Below, one piece after another: positions 45,206-55,059 of a DNA stretch of 64,000 nt. The DNA lies in the NCBI GenBank assembly GCA_025174535.1, contig JALBUN010000003.1, forward strand, positions 1,696,501 through 1,760,500, read 5' to 3'. A program made the translations under genes and the position numbers. Below the pieces are notes generated by a model. That model saw only the letters and a program-made list of their open reading frames with translations. It ran no database searches and was not told the origin of the DNA. The stretch comes from Cantharellus purpuraceus (taxonomy: Eukaryota > Basidiomycota > Agaricomycetes > Cantharellales > Hydnaceae). Numbering within the stretch: position 1 is the stretch's first letter; every line of letters starts with the position of its first letter.

Positions 45206-45914
45206 CAGTGTTGTTACCGACCCAGGTTATTAGCATTTGGGTCGGAGACGGTGATATCAAAATTGAAATGACCATGTCCGGCCCAGGTTGGACGGGTCAA
45301 AGTGTCCAAACCACTAGAAAAAAATTTAATGGATAATATTGACAGTGATGTAGTCTAGTCGGTTGGATCTAGCCTATCGTGAGCACATCGTAAAAGCATA
45401 CTACTTGTCGACTAGGTGCTGATGGAGCGGCTGGTTTGGCGGCTTGGTTTTCAAACTCGTCATCCTCGCCATCTGAATCAACATCAGCATCAGCTTCCAT
45501 CTGCTTGAAGTGGGAGGAATTGGCACGTTCGCCCTTATAGAAATGGTCCCAATGCCAAGACTGAGGACGCATGGGTGGTGGCAGACTTGTAAGAGGAGCG
45601 AAAAAAAACCATTTGCCTGGAAGGGTGCATGTTGCTGCCAAAATGATCTACAAGTTGCCAAAATCTACGAGTTGGCAATTTAAGCATTACCTCTCCAATA
45701 CCTCCCCAACTGACTCTACTGACCCCATTCGCCTGGAAGGGTGCCTGTTTGCTACCAAAAAAACGATCTACAAGTTATCAGATTAAGCATTACCCACGCT
45801 ACTACACTGACTCTATACTGACCCGCCAGATTTCAATGTTTGAAATGACTAACCGACCAACCTATTTTAACTCGGGTTAGTCATTTGCGTTTTGACGGGT
45901 CGGTGACAACGCTG
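45206..45914. mobile_element. Non-autonomous hAT-type element with captured transposase 5' fragment
   Basis: The left end CAGTGTTGTTACCGACCC (45206) and inverted right end CAGCGTTGTCACCGACCC (from 45914) agree at 16 of 18 positions. Both flanks carry ATGATGAG (45198-45205 and 45915-45922), a perfect 8-bp duplication as expected for hAT. The minus strand inside (about 45410-45570) encodes RPQSWHWDHFYKGERANSSH, resembling the BED-like zinc-finger start of basidiomycete hAT transposases, then an acidic tail. The finger's later Cys/His and the DDE/RNase-H core are missing. Two diverged tandem copies of a roughly 115-bp unit (CGCCTGGAAGGGTGC...GATCTACAAGTT) lie at 45613-45830. The total length of 709 bp marks an internally deleted, trans-dependent copy. 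Confidence 0.85.
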
Positions 45915-46140
45915 ATGATGAGGTTTATCATCCACCAAGTGACATATAGCCAAAATTAGAGACAGTACTTCGACGTGTATGATGCAGTATTCTATTGTCT
46001 CTGTTTTCTCTAACCCAAGCCTGCGGATCATGCCCGTGCGGCCGACGAAAAATTGTTGAGAAACACAAAATTGAACAGGATTCATACTTTTCTCTCAACA
46101 GTTTTAAACCGTGTCCGACAATTGAATCTCAAAACCATCG

Positions 46141-46964
46141 TTAACGCCTTCTAGCTATATGTGGGGTCCAGGGTTGAGGTTCAGGTGTGGGACCAATAGG
46201 TTTCGATGGAGGTGCATGGTGAGAGGTGGACTCTGGCGACTCTCCAATATGAGAATTTGATTCCGACCCTAGCATAGCGGTTGGAACCTGAGGCCGCCGC
46301 AGCTTTCCTTTTTCTTTCAGCCGCGCGACGTTAAAAGCCACCCTTTCTTGTCGTGCCCGGTCACTCTTGAGTTCCTAAAGAGATGGTCGATGGCGCTGTC
46401 TGGCACCAGATCCTGAAGCGGGAATACCTACATCTAGGGTTGGGGCATTAGCCCGGGTGTGAGCAAGCCAGGCAGACCATTGCACTGATGTACGGAAGCA
46501 ATGCGTTAGAACGCGATAGTATCTGCTTGTTGATGTCCATATAACCTGGTAAATGTGATATCCCTGTAGCAGTGTCCCAAAGATCACCACCCCCTTTGTA
46601 CTTGACAGTCCGTTAGCTGAAGTGCGTGCTAGGCAATTATCAAATCCTTACTGACTTCGACCGTCCGTCGTGGTTTCTGAGAGTCTTCGAGACAGATGTT
46701 AAAGGTCACGTGTAGACTGAACAATGGTTTGTAAAACTAACCAACGCCTTCTGCAGTGGATTCATAGAATACATTCCCTATGCACATTGTGTTTCCATTA
46801 CTGTTAGCTGGCGTCTAGCAGCTAAAATAAAAACCTTCGAGATCCCTTCCTACTAAACGACGCTGAGAGAACTGCACGTCTAAGTGAATGCATAGAAAGG
46901 GAGTGAAAAGACAACCTGCCTGCTTGCGTATCGATTGCCACAGTCGTGCAAGAAGCCTGGTCAT
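46141..46964 (-). CDS. NDUFAF2-like complex I assembly factor (B17.2L/mimitin family)
   Basis: Six or seven small exons from ATG 46964 (MTRLLARLWQSIRKQ) give, in order, RRLVGRDLEG, NVFYESTAEG, KPRRTVE, YKGGGDLWDTATGISHLP, VQWSAWLAHTRANAPTLD, ELKSDRARQERVAFNVARLK and a Pro-rich tail ending PEPQPWTPHIARRR, with stop at 46141. The W-x-A-W-L-x-H-T-R...PT block after the VGxDxxGNxxYE motif is diagnostic of the NDUFA12/NDUFAF2 family. The W-x-P end fits the assembly factor rather than structural subunit NDUFA12. In mitochondria this protein stabilises a late complex I intermediate. The first intron seems to start with GC (CAG|GCAGGT) if phase is to be kept. The mini-exons (about 20 to 60 nt) make this gene easy to miss. 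Confidence 0.8.
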
Positions 46965-47338
46965 GGCAGGTAGAGCGGTGGGGCTTGAACGTGGCAACAA
47001 GCGTTTGAGCCACAACGCTTATGTAATGTTTAATGCATAATAGCTGGGTCCCTCACAGGATAGGAGTCTGGTGAATATGCAACTCTGCAGCTCAGATGAG
47101 GCTGGATATGGAATTATGCGGCATAAATTATGAGAGCCATGCCCGAGGCCCGCTGAAGCATCCTTGGCCGCCTGCGGCCAGGGATTACCGGTACCACCAG
47201 GACTCTCTAATAGTGCACGTTACTGAGGCTCAGGTTAAGGAACATTATGGGGACCACCCTGCACTGGGATCTAAGAGCTAGAGTCCCTCGCACCGCCAAT
47301 GGGTAAGCTCCCAGACGGCATTTAAATAATCCACTAGA
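46965..47338. other. Divergent intergenic region between NDUFAF2-like and P450 genes
   Basis: About 370 bp that must serve both promoters. No clear core elements beyond AT-rich patches. Confidence 0.4.
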
Positions 47339-50181
47339 ATGGACTGGAGCCTACCAGAGCATCTATCTATTACAACCATGTCTTTCAGCTGGCCTCCTGG
47401 CCCTCTCTATCTTGCGCAAACCGTACACCTATGGGCCTTCCCGCCACTTCTGATCCTGCTGGTGCACCAGTACGCAATACTCACGCTCCCCACGTCCATA
47501 TGGGTGGCCGGATATCTTCTTGCAATGCCTGCCATCTCTGTCATCAAGGGAACCCTTCAGCCCCTCAAGGAACAGCGTGAAATGACTCAGCTGGGAGCAC
47601 GTAAAGTGCCTTTGGTCGCTTCGAGTTGGCCGGGGGCCCCTGACCGCCTCTACGATTTTGTGAAAAGCTTCAAGACTGGCTACCCTGGTATGATGTCATT
47701 TTTAATCTTTACCATGTGATCCAATGTGTACCATCAGGCGACTCCTGGAGTGAGTGGAATGAAGCTCAAGGCCACTGCCTCAATCTTCGGGCGTTAGGGC
47801 AAGACCTAGTAGGCAAATGAAAGGCACTTGCTGAGAACTTGACGTTTAACACTCATTCAGATTATTACAACGGAGCCTGACCACGTCAAGGTATTTCAAA
47901 GAGCCGTCTATTTCTGCAAATCACTGACTTTTTCACAGGCAATTCTTAGCACAGAGTTTGACTCTTTCGAAAAAGGCGAGGCCTTCCGATGGTTTGCGCA
48001 GTCCATGTTAGGTTCTGGCGTATTCAATGCAGATGGTGACATGTGGAAGTGAGTATTCTTCCAGGTTTCCACATGATAAAACGTTCAGGATGAACTCTAC
48101 CCCACAGATTCCATAGAGCAATGACTCGTCCATTCTTTGCCAGAGATCGTGTGACGGATTTCGACATGTTCGATCGGCACGCCGATTTGGTCATCAGTCG
48201 GCTTAAGGAACGATTCGCACAAGGAGAAGCCATTGACTTCCAGGTGTGCACCCTCACCGCTTTGTCCTGGTCACCTGCTAATTTCAGCTATGCAGGATAT
48301 TATGTCAAGGTTTGTATCTAACATGTTCCCAGAGGTTGGCCTTACATCCACTGACTCGCCTTAGGTTCACCCTGGACTGTGCTACCGAGTTCCTGTTCGG
48401 TTCCAATGTTCACAGTCTGCACGCAACTTTACCTTATGCGCACAACTCTCCCCTTCGCAACACTAAGACACAGCCTCACTTTAGCACCCAATTCGCAGAA
48501 GCGTTCAGCCAGGCTCAGGCCCAGATTTCACTACGCTTGTTCCTTGGGGGGATTTGGCCTTTTCTTGAGTTCTGGAGGGATAAGACGAAGGATTCGATGA
48601 ATGTTATTTATAACTTCATTGACCCTATATTGAAGGAAGCCCTGGCGAAGAAGGGTATGAGAGAGAAAAGGGTAGATGTTAATCAGCTAGAGACATTACT
48701 AGATCATCTGGTGAGCCAGACGGATGGTAAGCAGGATAGAATCTCCGGAGAGCCTTTGCAGATGCTCATTATATCACTATCATATCAAGACCCCGTAATC
48801 ATAAGGGATGAAACATTGAAGTAAGTTGCCTTTCATCTCATTGAGAGCTTCTGCTGTGCTCACATCTTCATAGCATCATGATTGCAGGCCGTGATACTGT
48901 ATGCTGCACTAAGCCTCTCTTCTGTGTTTGCTCAAACATCTATGTTACAGACTATGGCCACCCTTACATTTGCCATGTATTGTCTGTCTCAACATCCCAA
49001 CATCTTGATGACCCTGCGCGAGGAGATACTCGAGAAAATAGGACCTAAGCGGAGACCCACGTTCGATGACGTCAAGGACTGCAAGTACTTGCGGGGTGTG
49101 ATTAATGGTAAGCTCTAATAGTTGTAATGTTAAAATACGACAATGTATCGTGATTTCTGTAGAGACGCTGCGTCTGTATCCTCCAGTGTACGTATCGCGT
49201 TCTTTTCATTGGCCATTTAAATCATTTTGATGTACACTCTTTTAGTCTATTCGATAGACGGTACGCTCGCCCAATCGCTATCAATGAAGTCCCCAACCAA
49301 CCTCACGTCTACTTCTGCGCTTACCCCACTTCAGCCACTCAAAGCGGGCGACTACATTCTCTGCTGCAGATGGTGGGAAACCGTTCTACGTTCCTGGAGA
49401 TGTTGAGTGAGTATGGAGTTTCAAGCGTACATGTCACGCTTTCTAACACTACTATCGTTATTAGAGTCCTTTACTCGATATGGATAATGCACCGCCGCAA
49501 GGACCTTTGGGGACCTGATGGTACGTGTGAATTTGGTTTTACACCTTCCCCGCATTCCCTTTCCTAGTTGTTTTGTCATTGCAGATTTGCAAATGAAGTA
49601 TAACCCGTTTCTATTTTTTTTCCAGCCGATATATTTGATCCGATGCGCTTTCTGGATGGAAGGATCAAAGTGATGCCTCTTTCTATTTGCCATGGAAGTT
49701 GTTCATGCTTTCTGATATGACAAAACCTTGAACTCCTAGTACCTCATATCCAATCCGTTCATCTTCTTACCGTTCAACGCTGGTAAGTGTTTGTCCCAGC
49801 AAACTTTTGCTCATCCACTTCAAATTTAAGTATACTTCTGTAGGACCTCGTATATGTCTTGGACAACAGGTTAGCAACTCCCACTAAACTCAATCCCCGC
49901 CGTCCCACACCGCACACCAATCATCGATGTTCTAATCAAACGTTTTACAGTTCGCATACAACGAAGTTTCCTTCATGCTCATCCGTCTCCTCCAAAGCTT
50001 TGATACAGTCAACCTCGTGCCTGACGCTCAACCCCCCGATTCCCGCCCCCCCGCGAGCTGGAAAACGGCACCAGGAACGCAGGCGACAGATAAGATATGG
50101 CCGAAGAACCACCTCACGCTGTATTCTCATATGGGCCTTTGGCTCAAGATGGGAGAGGCCACGTATGCGGACACAGTATGA
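47339..50181 (+). CDS. Cytochrome P450, CYP63-like (CYP52-clan type)
   Basis: The start is ATG 47339 (an inner ATG at 47378 is possible). The N-terminus has two hydrophobic membrane segments (about residues 18-75). The core has the expected landmarks: helix-C region WKFHRAMTRPFFARDRV, I-helix IMIAGRDTT, K-helix E-x-x-R as ETLRLYPPV, then FDRRHSKRATTF and DGGKPFYVPGDVEVLYSIWI across two introns, meander MHRRKDLWGPDADIFDPMRF, and the heme loop [20 protein letters not shown] with its Cys ligand. The tail ends EATYADTV at 50181. About 600 residues from about 14 exons. CYP63 enzymes of wood-decay and related fungi are ER-anchored monooxygenases of alkanes, fatty acids and aromatics. No pathway partners lie beside it. 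Confidence 0.9.
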
Positions 50182-50519
50182 AAGTAGGGCTACGGTGGCA
50201 AAGCGTGATCACGTACGAGTTTGATTGAAGGATAGGTGTATTGCTAATGTGTGTACTACGATACTGGGCATTATACCCCTTCATTAGAGAGTATACATTG
50301 CTCATAGTTATTAGGACGGATAAAATTTATGGCGGATGGCCGACTGCAGCGGCGGTTACCAAAGCTTTGAATGAATGTATTGTAATGGTATGATTTGTCA
50401 TTTCACAAACACATTTCACTTTCCCAATGTGCAAGGTTTTATGGTTCATTCACTCTCCCAGTTATTCTGCAAGGTTTGATTGTCAATGTTGTCTTCAGAC
50501 ATATAATACCTACAAACAC
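50182..50519. other. Intergenic region leading into transposon debris
   Basis: About 340 bp after the P450 stop. No gene is seen. The sequence becomes TE-like from about 50520. Confidence 0.4.
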
Positions 50520-50740
50520 GCTTGTAACAGCAAAAGGAGTAGCATGACTATTCCTTAAAGAAGTTGTACGCCTTCACAATGTACTAGACTTGATTGTGTC
50601 TGATTGAGATTTGAAATTCATGTCTATCTTTTGGCATGAACTACAGTGGATAATGGGAGTGAAACTCCTCATGTCCACAGCATTCCATCTGCAAATGGAC
50701 AGAGCGATGGAATGATGTCAGTTTGCTTATGGAACAGATC
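50520..50740 (+). pseudogene. Ty3/gypsy integrase core fragment (element B, left part)
   Basis: The plus frame reads LFLKEVVRLHNVLDLIVSD, a TGA, then DLKFMSIFWHELQWIMGVKL and LMSTAFHLQ, the typical integrase stretch around the second Asp and approaching the catalytic Glu. A TGA occupies the position of an Arg expected after SD. Its continuation (integrase C-terminus and chromodomain) appears to the right of element A at 59657, which suggests that element A and other debris split it. Confidence 0.7.
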
Positions 50741-51537
50741 CTATAAGCCTGCACACAATGGTCCTAGCAAACAGATGGTGTGTAACGCAGTTGTTCAGCA
50801 CACCAAAGAACAGTCAGGCTGAGGGGTAGCACTGAGTATGGGTAAGTGTAATAGTGCTCTGTGTCTGGTGAGGGTGAATGAAGAGGGTGCTGTTAAGCTG
50901 ATTTATGGTGCTCTGGGACTGGAGGATGATGGGGAGTGAAAAGGACAGTCAAAATGGTAGATCACACTCTGGGACTTTCTGGCAAGATGGTTGATCGTGC
51001 TCTGTGACTGGAGGACAATGGGGGGCCCAGTTGAGAGGTACGTGAAAGCTGGTTTCAGGAGATGCGACCTCTTGGTGGGGGAGGGAAATCTGATTGTTGA
51101 ACCAAGGTTCTTTACCTCAGTGTAGAGCTGATGGATTGTGATGTAGAGCATAGAGCATAGACTTAGAGTGTGGACTTTGACTTTAGAGCGTTGGCTGAAA
51201 ACTTGTTGATTGATCCAAAAGGCAAAAACTAGCACCCTTTTAGATACAAATCCCCAGGGCGCAATGACACAATATGAGGAGCAAATGATGTGATATGATG
51301 CAAGAAATGCTGATCAAGCCAGCTGATGAAGCATGTGAAGTTGAACTACTAATGGGGAAATCATGGAGAAATGAAGTGACAGATAGGGGTAATCTTTGTA
51401 AGAATAGGAGGTGATGAGTAATAAAAGAACCAAAAATAGAACAAGGATGAGTAAGTCATGTATGAATTAAAAGATGAAACAGGAGTGAGTCATATAAAAG
51501 AACAATAGAAACATCCACCAATACCATCTTCCCTACA
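50741..51537. other. Unclassified repeat-like block between integrase fragment and LTR
   Basis: About 800 bp. Short internal repeats are visible: GGTGCTCTGGGACTGGAGGA and GTGCTCTGTGACTGGAGGAC near 50908 and 50996. No protein homology was found. It may be a decayed LTR or part of element B. It ends at CTACA, the proposed target site of element A. Confidence 0.35.
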
Positions 51538-51958
51538 TGTTATGAATATTCATTAACACCCAGATCCCTGTGCACATGAAATCTATACCCCATTTGGAAA
51601 CCATCATGTCTCCATTTATCTGTCCGATTGTCACCACCGATCTCACTCATCCACCTCCAGTTCTGATTGATGCATCAGCATCACCATAGGAACCTGGACA
51701 TCCATCCCCATCGGACTCAGACATATTCATGTAAGGCCGTCAGCCTCAGAGACCCATCACTGGAGTAATTATTATTAGATTTCAAATATGTATTTAAGTT
51801 GCCTGACTGGGGACTTCATTCCCCAGTTCGAATATTGAATCATGCCTAGCTCCTAAGTCCAATCCTAACCATCTAAGTCATACTCCATCTCCAAAATCTT
51901 GGACACCAGTATTAGTGAGGGTGCAGCACATAAGCTGAAGCCAAGTCTGTTCTGACCC
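51538..51958 (+). repeat. 5' LTR of element A
   Basis: It shares long identical blocks with 59208-59651, for example ATTATTATTAGATTTCAAAT and GTATTTAAGTTGCCTGACTG. A TATTTAAG near 51789 could act as the TATA element. The terminal match ends around 51958, where the copies diverge. Confidence 0.85.
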
Positions 51959-52120
51959 CCATGACGCACCCCAATTCCCGCTCCAACTCTGACTGACAAC
52001 TCTGACCCAATCTCTGACCCCCAATTGGACCTAGTGCGTAACAGTATATTTGAACTGATGTACTCACTCCTACCAATGCCATGATCCACTGCCAATTCCA
52101 AACACGCACAAACCATTGAG

Positions 52121-53212
52121 GTGCCCACTCCCAGTATTGACACCATCCCTGAGGTTGTTGAAGAACCGACGGACCACATAGAGGCTGTCAATGAAGAGGA
52201 TGATACTCCGCCCTCCCCAAATCTGGTGCAAGCCATCTCCCTGCTTGCCAGCAGCATCCATACCCCACAAGCTCCTAAGTCCCAGACCAAGGTCCAGGGA
52301 CCTGACCCATTTGATGGCTCTGATCTGCGCAAGCTCCAACCATTCTTGGTGCAATGCCGGTTGAATTTCCACAACTGCCCCAATGCATTCACATCCGATC
52401 AGGCAAAGGTCACCTTTGCCATGTCCTATCTCAAGGGCACCACACTGGACTACTTTGAGCCAGCACTCATGGACGACTCCAATGACATGATATGGTCAGA
52501 AGACTACTCTGAATCTCTGAACTTCAAACCAATTTCGGTCCTTACAACCCTGAGGCTGATGCTGAGAATGAACTCAATCAACTTTGGATGAAGGAAAATC
52601 ACAAGATTGCAAAATACATTGTGAGTTTCCAGCAGCTAGCCCCAAAAGTCCAATGGGGCGATGCCGCACTCTGACATCAATTTTATGTTGGTCTTCCATC
52701 CTGCATCAAGGACAAGATATCACGTGTTGGTAAGCCGGATACTTTAGTTAACCTTTGCAAGCTCGTCCAATCCATCAATGCCCATTATTGGGAATGTCAA
52801 TCCAAGGTCTCCCGCAAAAATTCAGCTAACAACAAATCAGACAAATCATCAGACAAGACCCCAAAGTCCAACAAGGGGTCTGATAAGAAGATTACTACCA
52901 ACTCTGGCCAGAAGTCAAACACTGGTAACGCTGCCGCTTCCAGTTCTGGTCAGAACAACTCCAGCACTGGCAATAACTCCAGAGCTCACAAGAGCACTCC
53001 GGACCTCTCCACCAAGCTGGGGAAGGATGGCAAACTTACCCAGCAGGAATGCCAGTGCTGCATGGACAACAACCTCTGTTGGAAAACCTGGCCACCAAGC
53101 CAAGGATTCCAACAAGGCAACCTTATTGGCAGCAAAAGCAAAAGGCTGTGCTGCCAATGCCATGATGGACAAGTCTGATGCCAAGGCAACGGACCCAAAA
53201 AAAAGGTAAGCA
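52121..53212 (+). pseudogene. Element A gag (capsid and zinc knuckle), frame-shifted
   Basis: The first frame carries the retrotransposon gag core (VQGPDPFDGSDLRKLQPFLV, FTSDQAKVTFAMSYLKGTTL, DYFEPALMDDSND). Near 52530 it shifts; the continuation (NFGPYNPEADAENELNQLW) lies in another frame. A TGA at 52672-52674 falls at an expected Arg. The C-terminal part has a Ser/Asn/Lys-rich linker and a broken zinc knuckle: GKPGHQAKD is present, but the first Cys pair is destroyed by a small deletion near 53082. The original start codon is not visible. Confidence 0.8.
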
Positions 53213-53279
53213 GTCCTCTAGCCTCCATATGGGCTGAGGGCTGCGTTGGTACTCCCCATACAACAAACAGGGTCTGCCT

Positions 53280-53895
53280 GAACGCATCCACTCTTTCTCA
53301 CTCCAACTCTCTTACCCTCCTCATCTACTCCAACTCCATTCCCGATACCGCTATCCAAGCATTAATTGACTCCAGTTCTACTCACTGTTTCCTTGATTCC
53401 TCTTTTTCCAATTTACATAAACTCCATACATACACCATAACTCCAATATTGCTCCGATTATTTGATGGCACTACTAATGCTGTTATTTCATGAGCTATAG
53501 ATCTGTCTATCTGTTTTTCTGTCAGAGAAATCCAGAACCTTACATTCTATGTTACCCCACTTGACTCCAGCTGTTCTGTGGTTCTCAGACATAATTGGCT
53601 CACCTGCTACAATCCATTGATTGACTGGGCATTGGGCCATATCACATTCCATTCTCCAGTGCAGGCTGTGTCATCCCTGACATCACCAGCAACTTTAGGT
53701 GCGAAATTATATTCTGCCTCTGCTGACTCTGCTCTGATAGATACTCCGTCTACCCCTCCATCTGTGTTGATGGTGGACACTATGGTCTTTGCCAGACTAA
53801 GCAAACTGGAGGGCTCACAAATGTTCCAGGTTCACCTCTCCAATCCAATGCTCCTTGCTGCCCATTCTGCCCAATTGAGAGCCCATGAAAGGCTA
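53280..53895 (+). pseudogene. Element A aspartic protease region
   Basis: The frame contains ALIDSSSTHCFLDSSFSNL, the D-S-G-like catalytic motif in which the Gly position is Ser, then LLRLFDGTTNAVIS, a TGA (about 53492), [20 protein letters not shown] and [14 protein letters not shown]. This is the retropepsin domain of a Ty3 polyprotein. It continues to about 53895, where the N-terminal half of RT is missing. Confidence 0.8.
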
Positions 53896-54910
53896 AGATC
53901 TATTCCAAAATAGATCTCTGACATGCCTACCATCTAGTCTGCATTTGAGAAGGCGATGAGTGGAAAACAACTTTCTGCACTTGATATGGATCTTTTGAAT
54001 GGTGTGTCATGCCCTTCAGACTAACCAATGCTCTGGCCGCCTTCCAGAGGTTCATGAATGATACCTTCGCCAACCTCCTCGATGTTACCATTCTCATTTA
54101 CTTGGGTGACATTTTGGTATATTCAGATAATGAAGAAGAACATCAGACACGTGTCCGAGAAGTACTCTGACATCCCTGAAAACATGGTCTCTTTGCCTGT
54201 GCCAACAAATGTGAATTCCACTCCAACTCAGTTGAGTATCTAGGCTATATCCTCTCCCCTGCAGGACTGACAATGTCCGATGACAAAATCAAAGCCATGC
54301 GGGAGTGGCTGGAACCATGGAAAGTCAAAGACATACAGTCCTTCCTGGGGTTTGCCAACTTCTACTTCCGCTTCATCTACAACTACTCTGATATTACCAT
54401 TCTGCTCACCCGACTTACTAGGAAGGGTACCCAATGGAATTTCACTGACGAATGTAGACAGAGCTTTGAGACCTTGAAGAAGGCCTTTACTTCCGCTCTG
54501 ATACTGACTCATTGGGTTCCAGACGTTCCTATCCTATTAGAGACCGATGCCTCTGACTATGCACTTGCCATGATCCTGTCCATCCAATTGCTTTTCACTC
54601 ACGTACATTTATGCCCCCTGAACTGAACTATGACGTCCATGACAAAGAGCTCCTTGCCATATATGAAGCCTTCTGGATATGGAGACACTACCTTGAAGGC
54701 CCCTCCGATCTGGTGGATGTCATAACAGACCACAAGAACTTGGAATACTTCTCCACAATGAAACTACTCACCTGGAGACAAGTCCAATGGTCTGAATACC
54801 TGTCTCAGTTCAACCTCATTATCCGTTTCTGTCCTGGTTGACTGGGAGCAAAGCCCAACGCATTAACTAGATGCTGGGATGTCTACCCTAAAGAGGGGAG
54901 TAGCGACTAT
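53896..54910 (+). pseudogene. Element A reverse transcriptase (N-terminally deleted) and RNase H
   Basis: RT begins abruptly at YSKIDL with the catalytic palm strand. At least 100 upstream codons of the usual domain are absent. TGA codons interrupt it before HAYHL, after LVCI and before YGSFEW. The second catalytic motif reads [10 protein letters not shown] (54098-54127), so the first Asp of the Y-x-D-D box is Gly. Then follow CEFHSNSVEYLGYILSPAG, IQSFLGFANFYFRFIYNYSD and the RNase H part (LLETDASDYALAMIL, NYDVHDKELLAIYEAFWIW, VITDHKNLEYF). A TGA at 54839-54841 follows IIRFCPG. Confidence 0.88.
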
Positions 54911-55059
54911 GCCACTGTAAACCCACACAACTTTCATCCTGTGTTCACTAATGAGCAGCTGGCATTGTCCCTATGGGCATCCACCCTCATGACTCCCACC
55001 CTCCGAGCCGTCACCATTATGGATATCAACCAACTCCATTCTGACATCCACTCATCACT

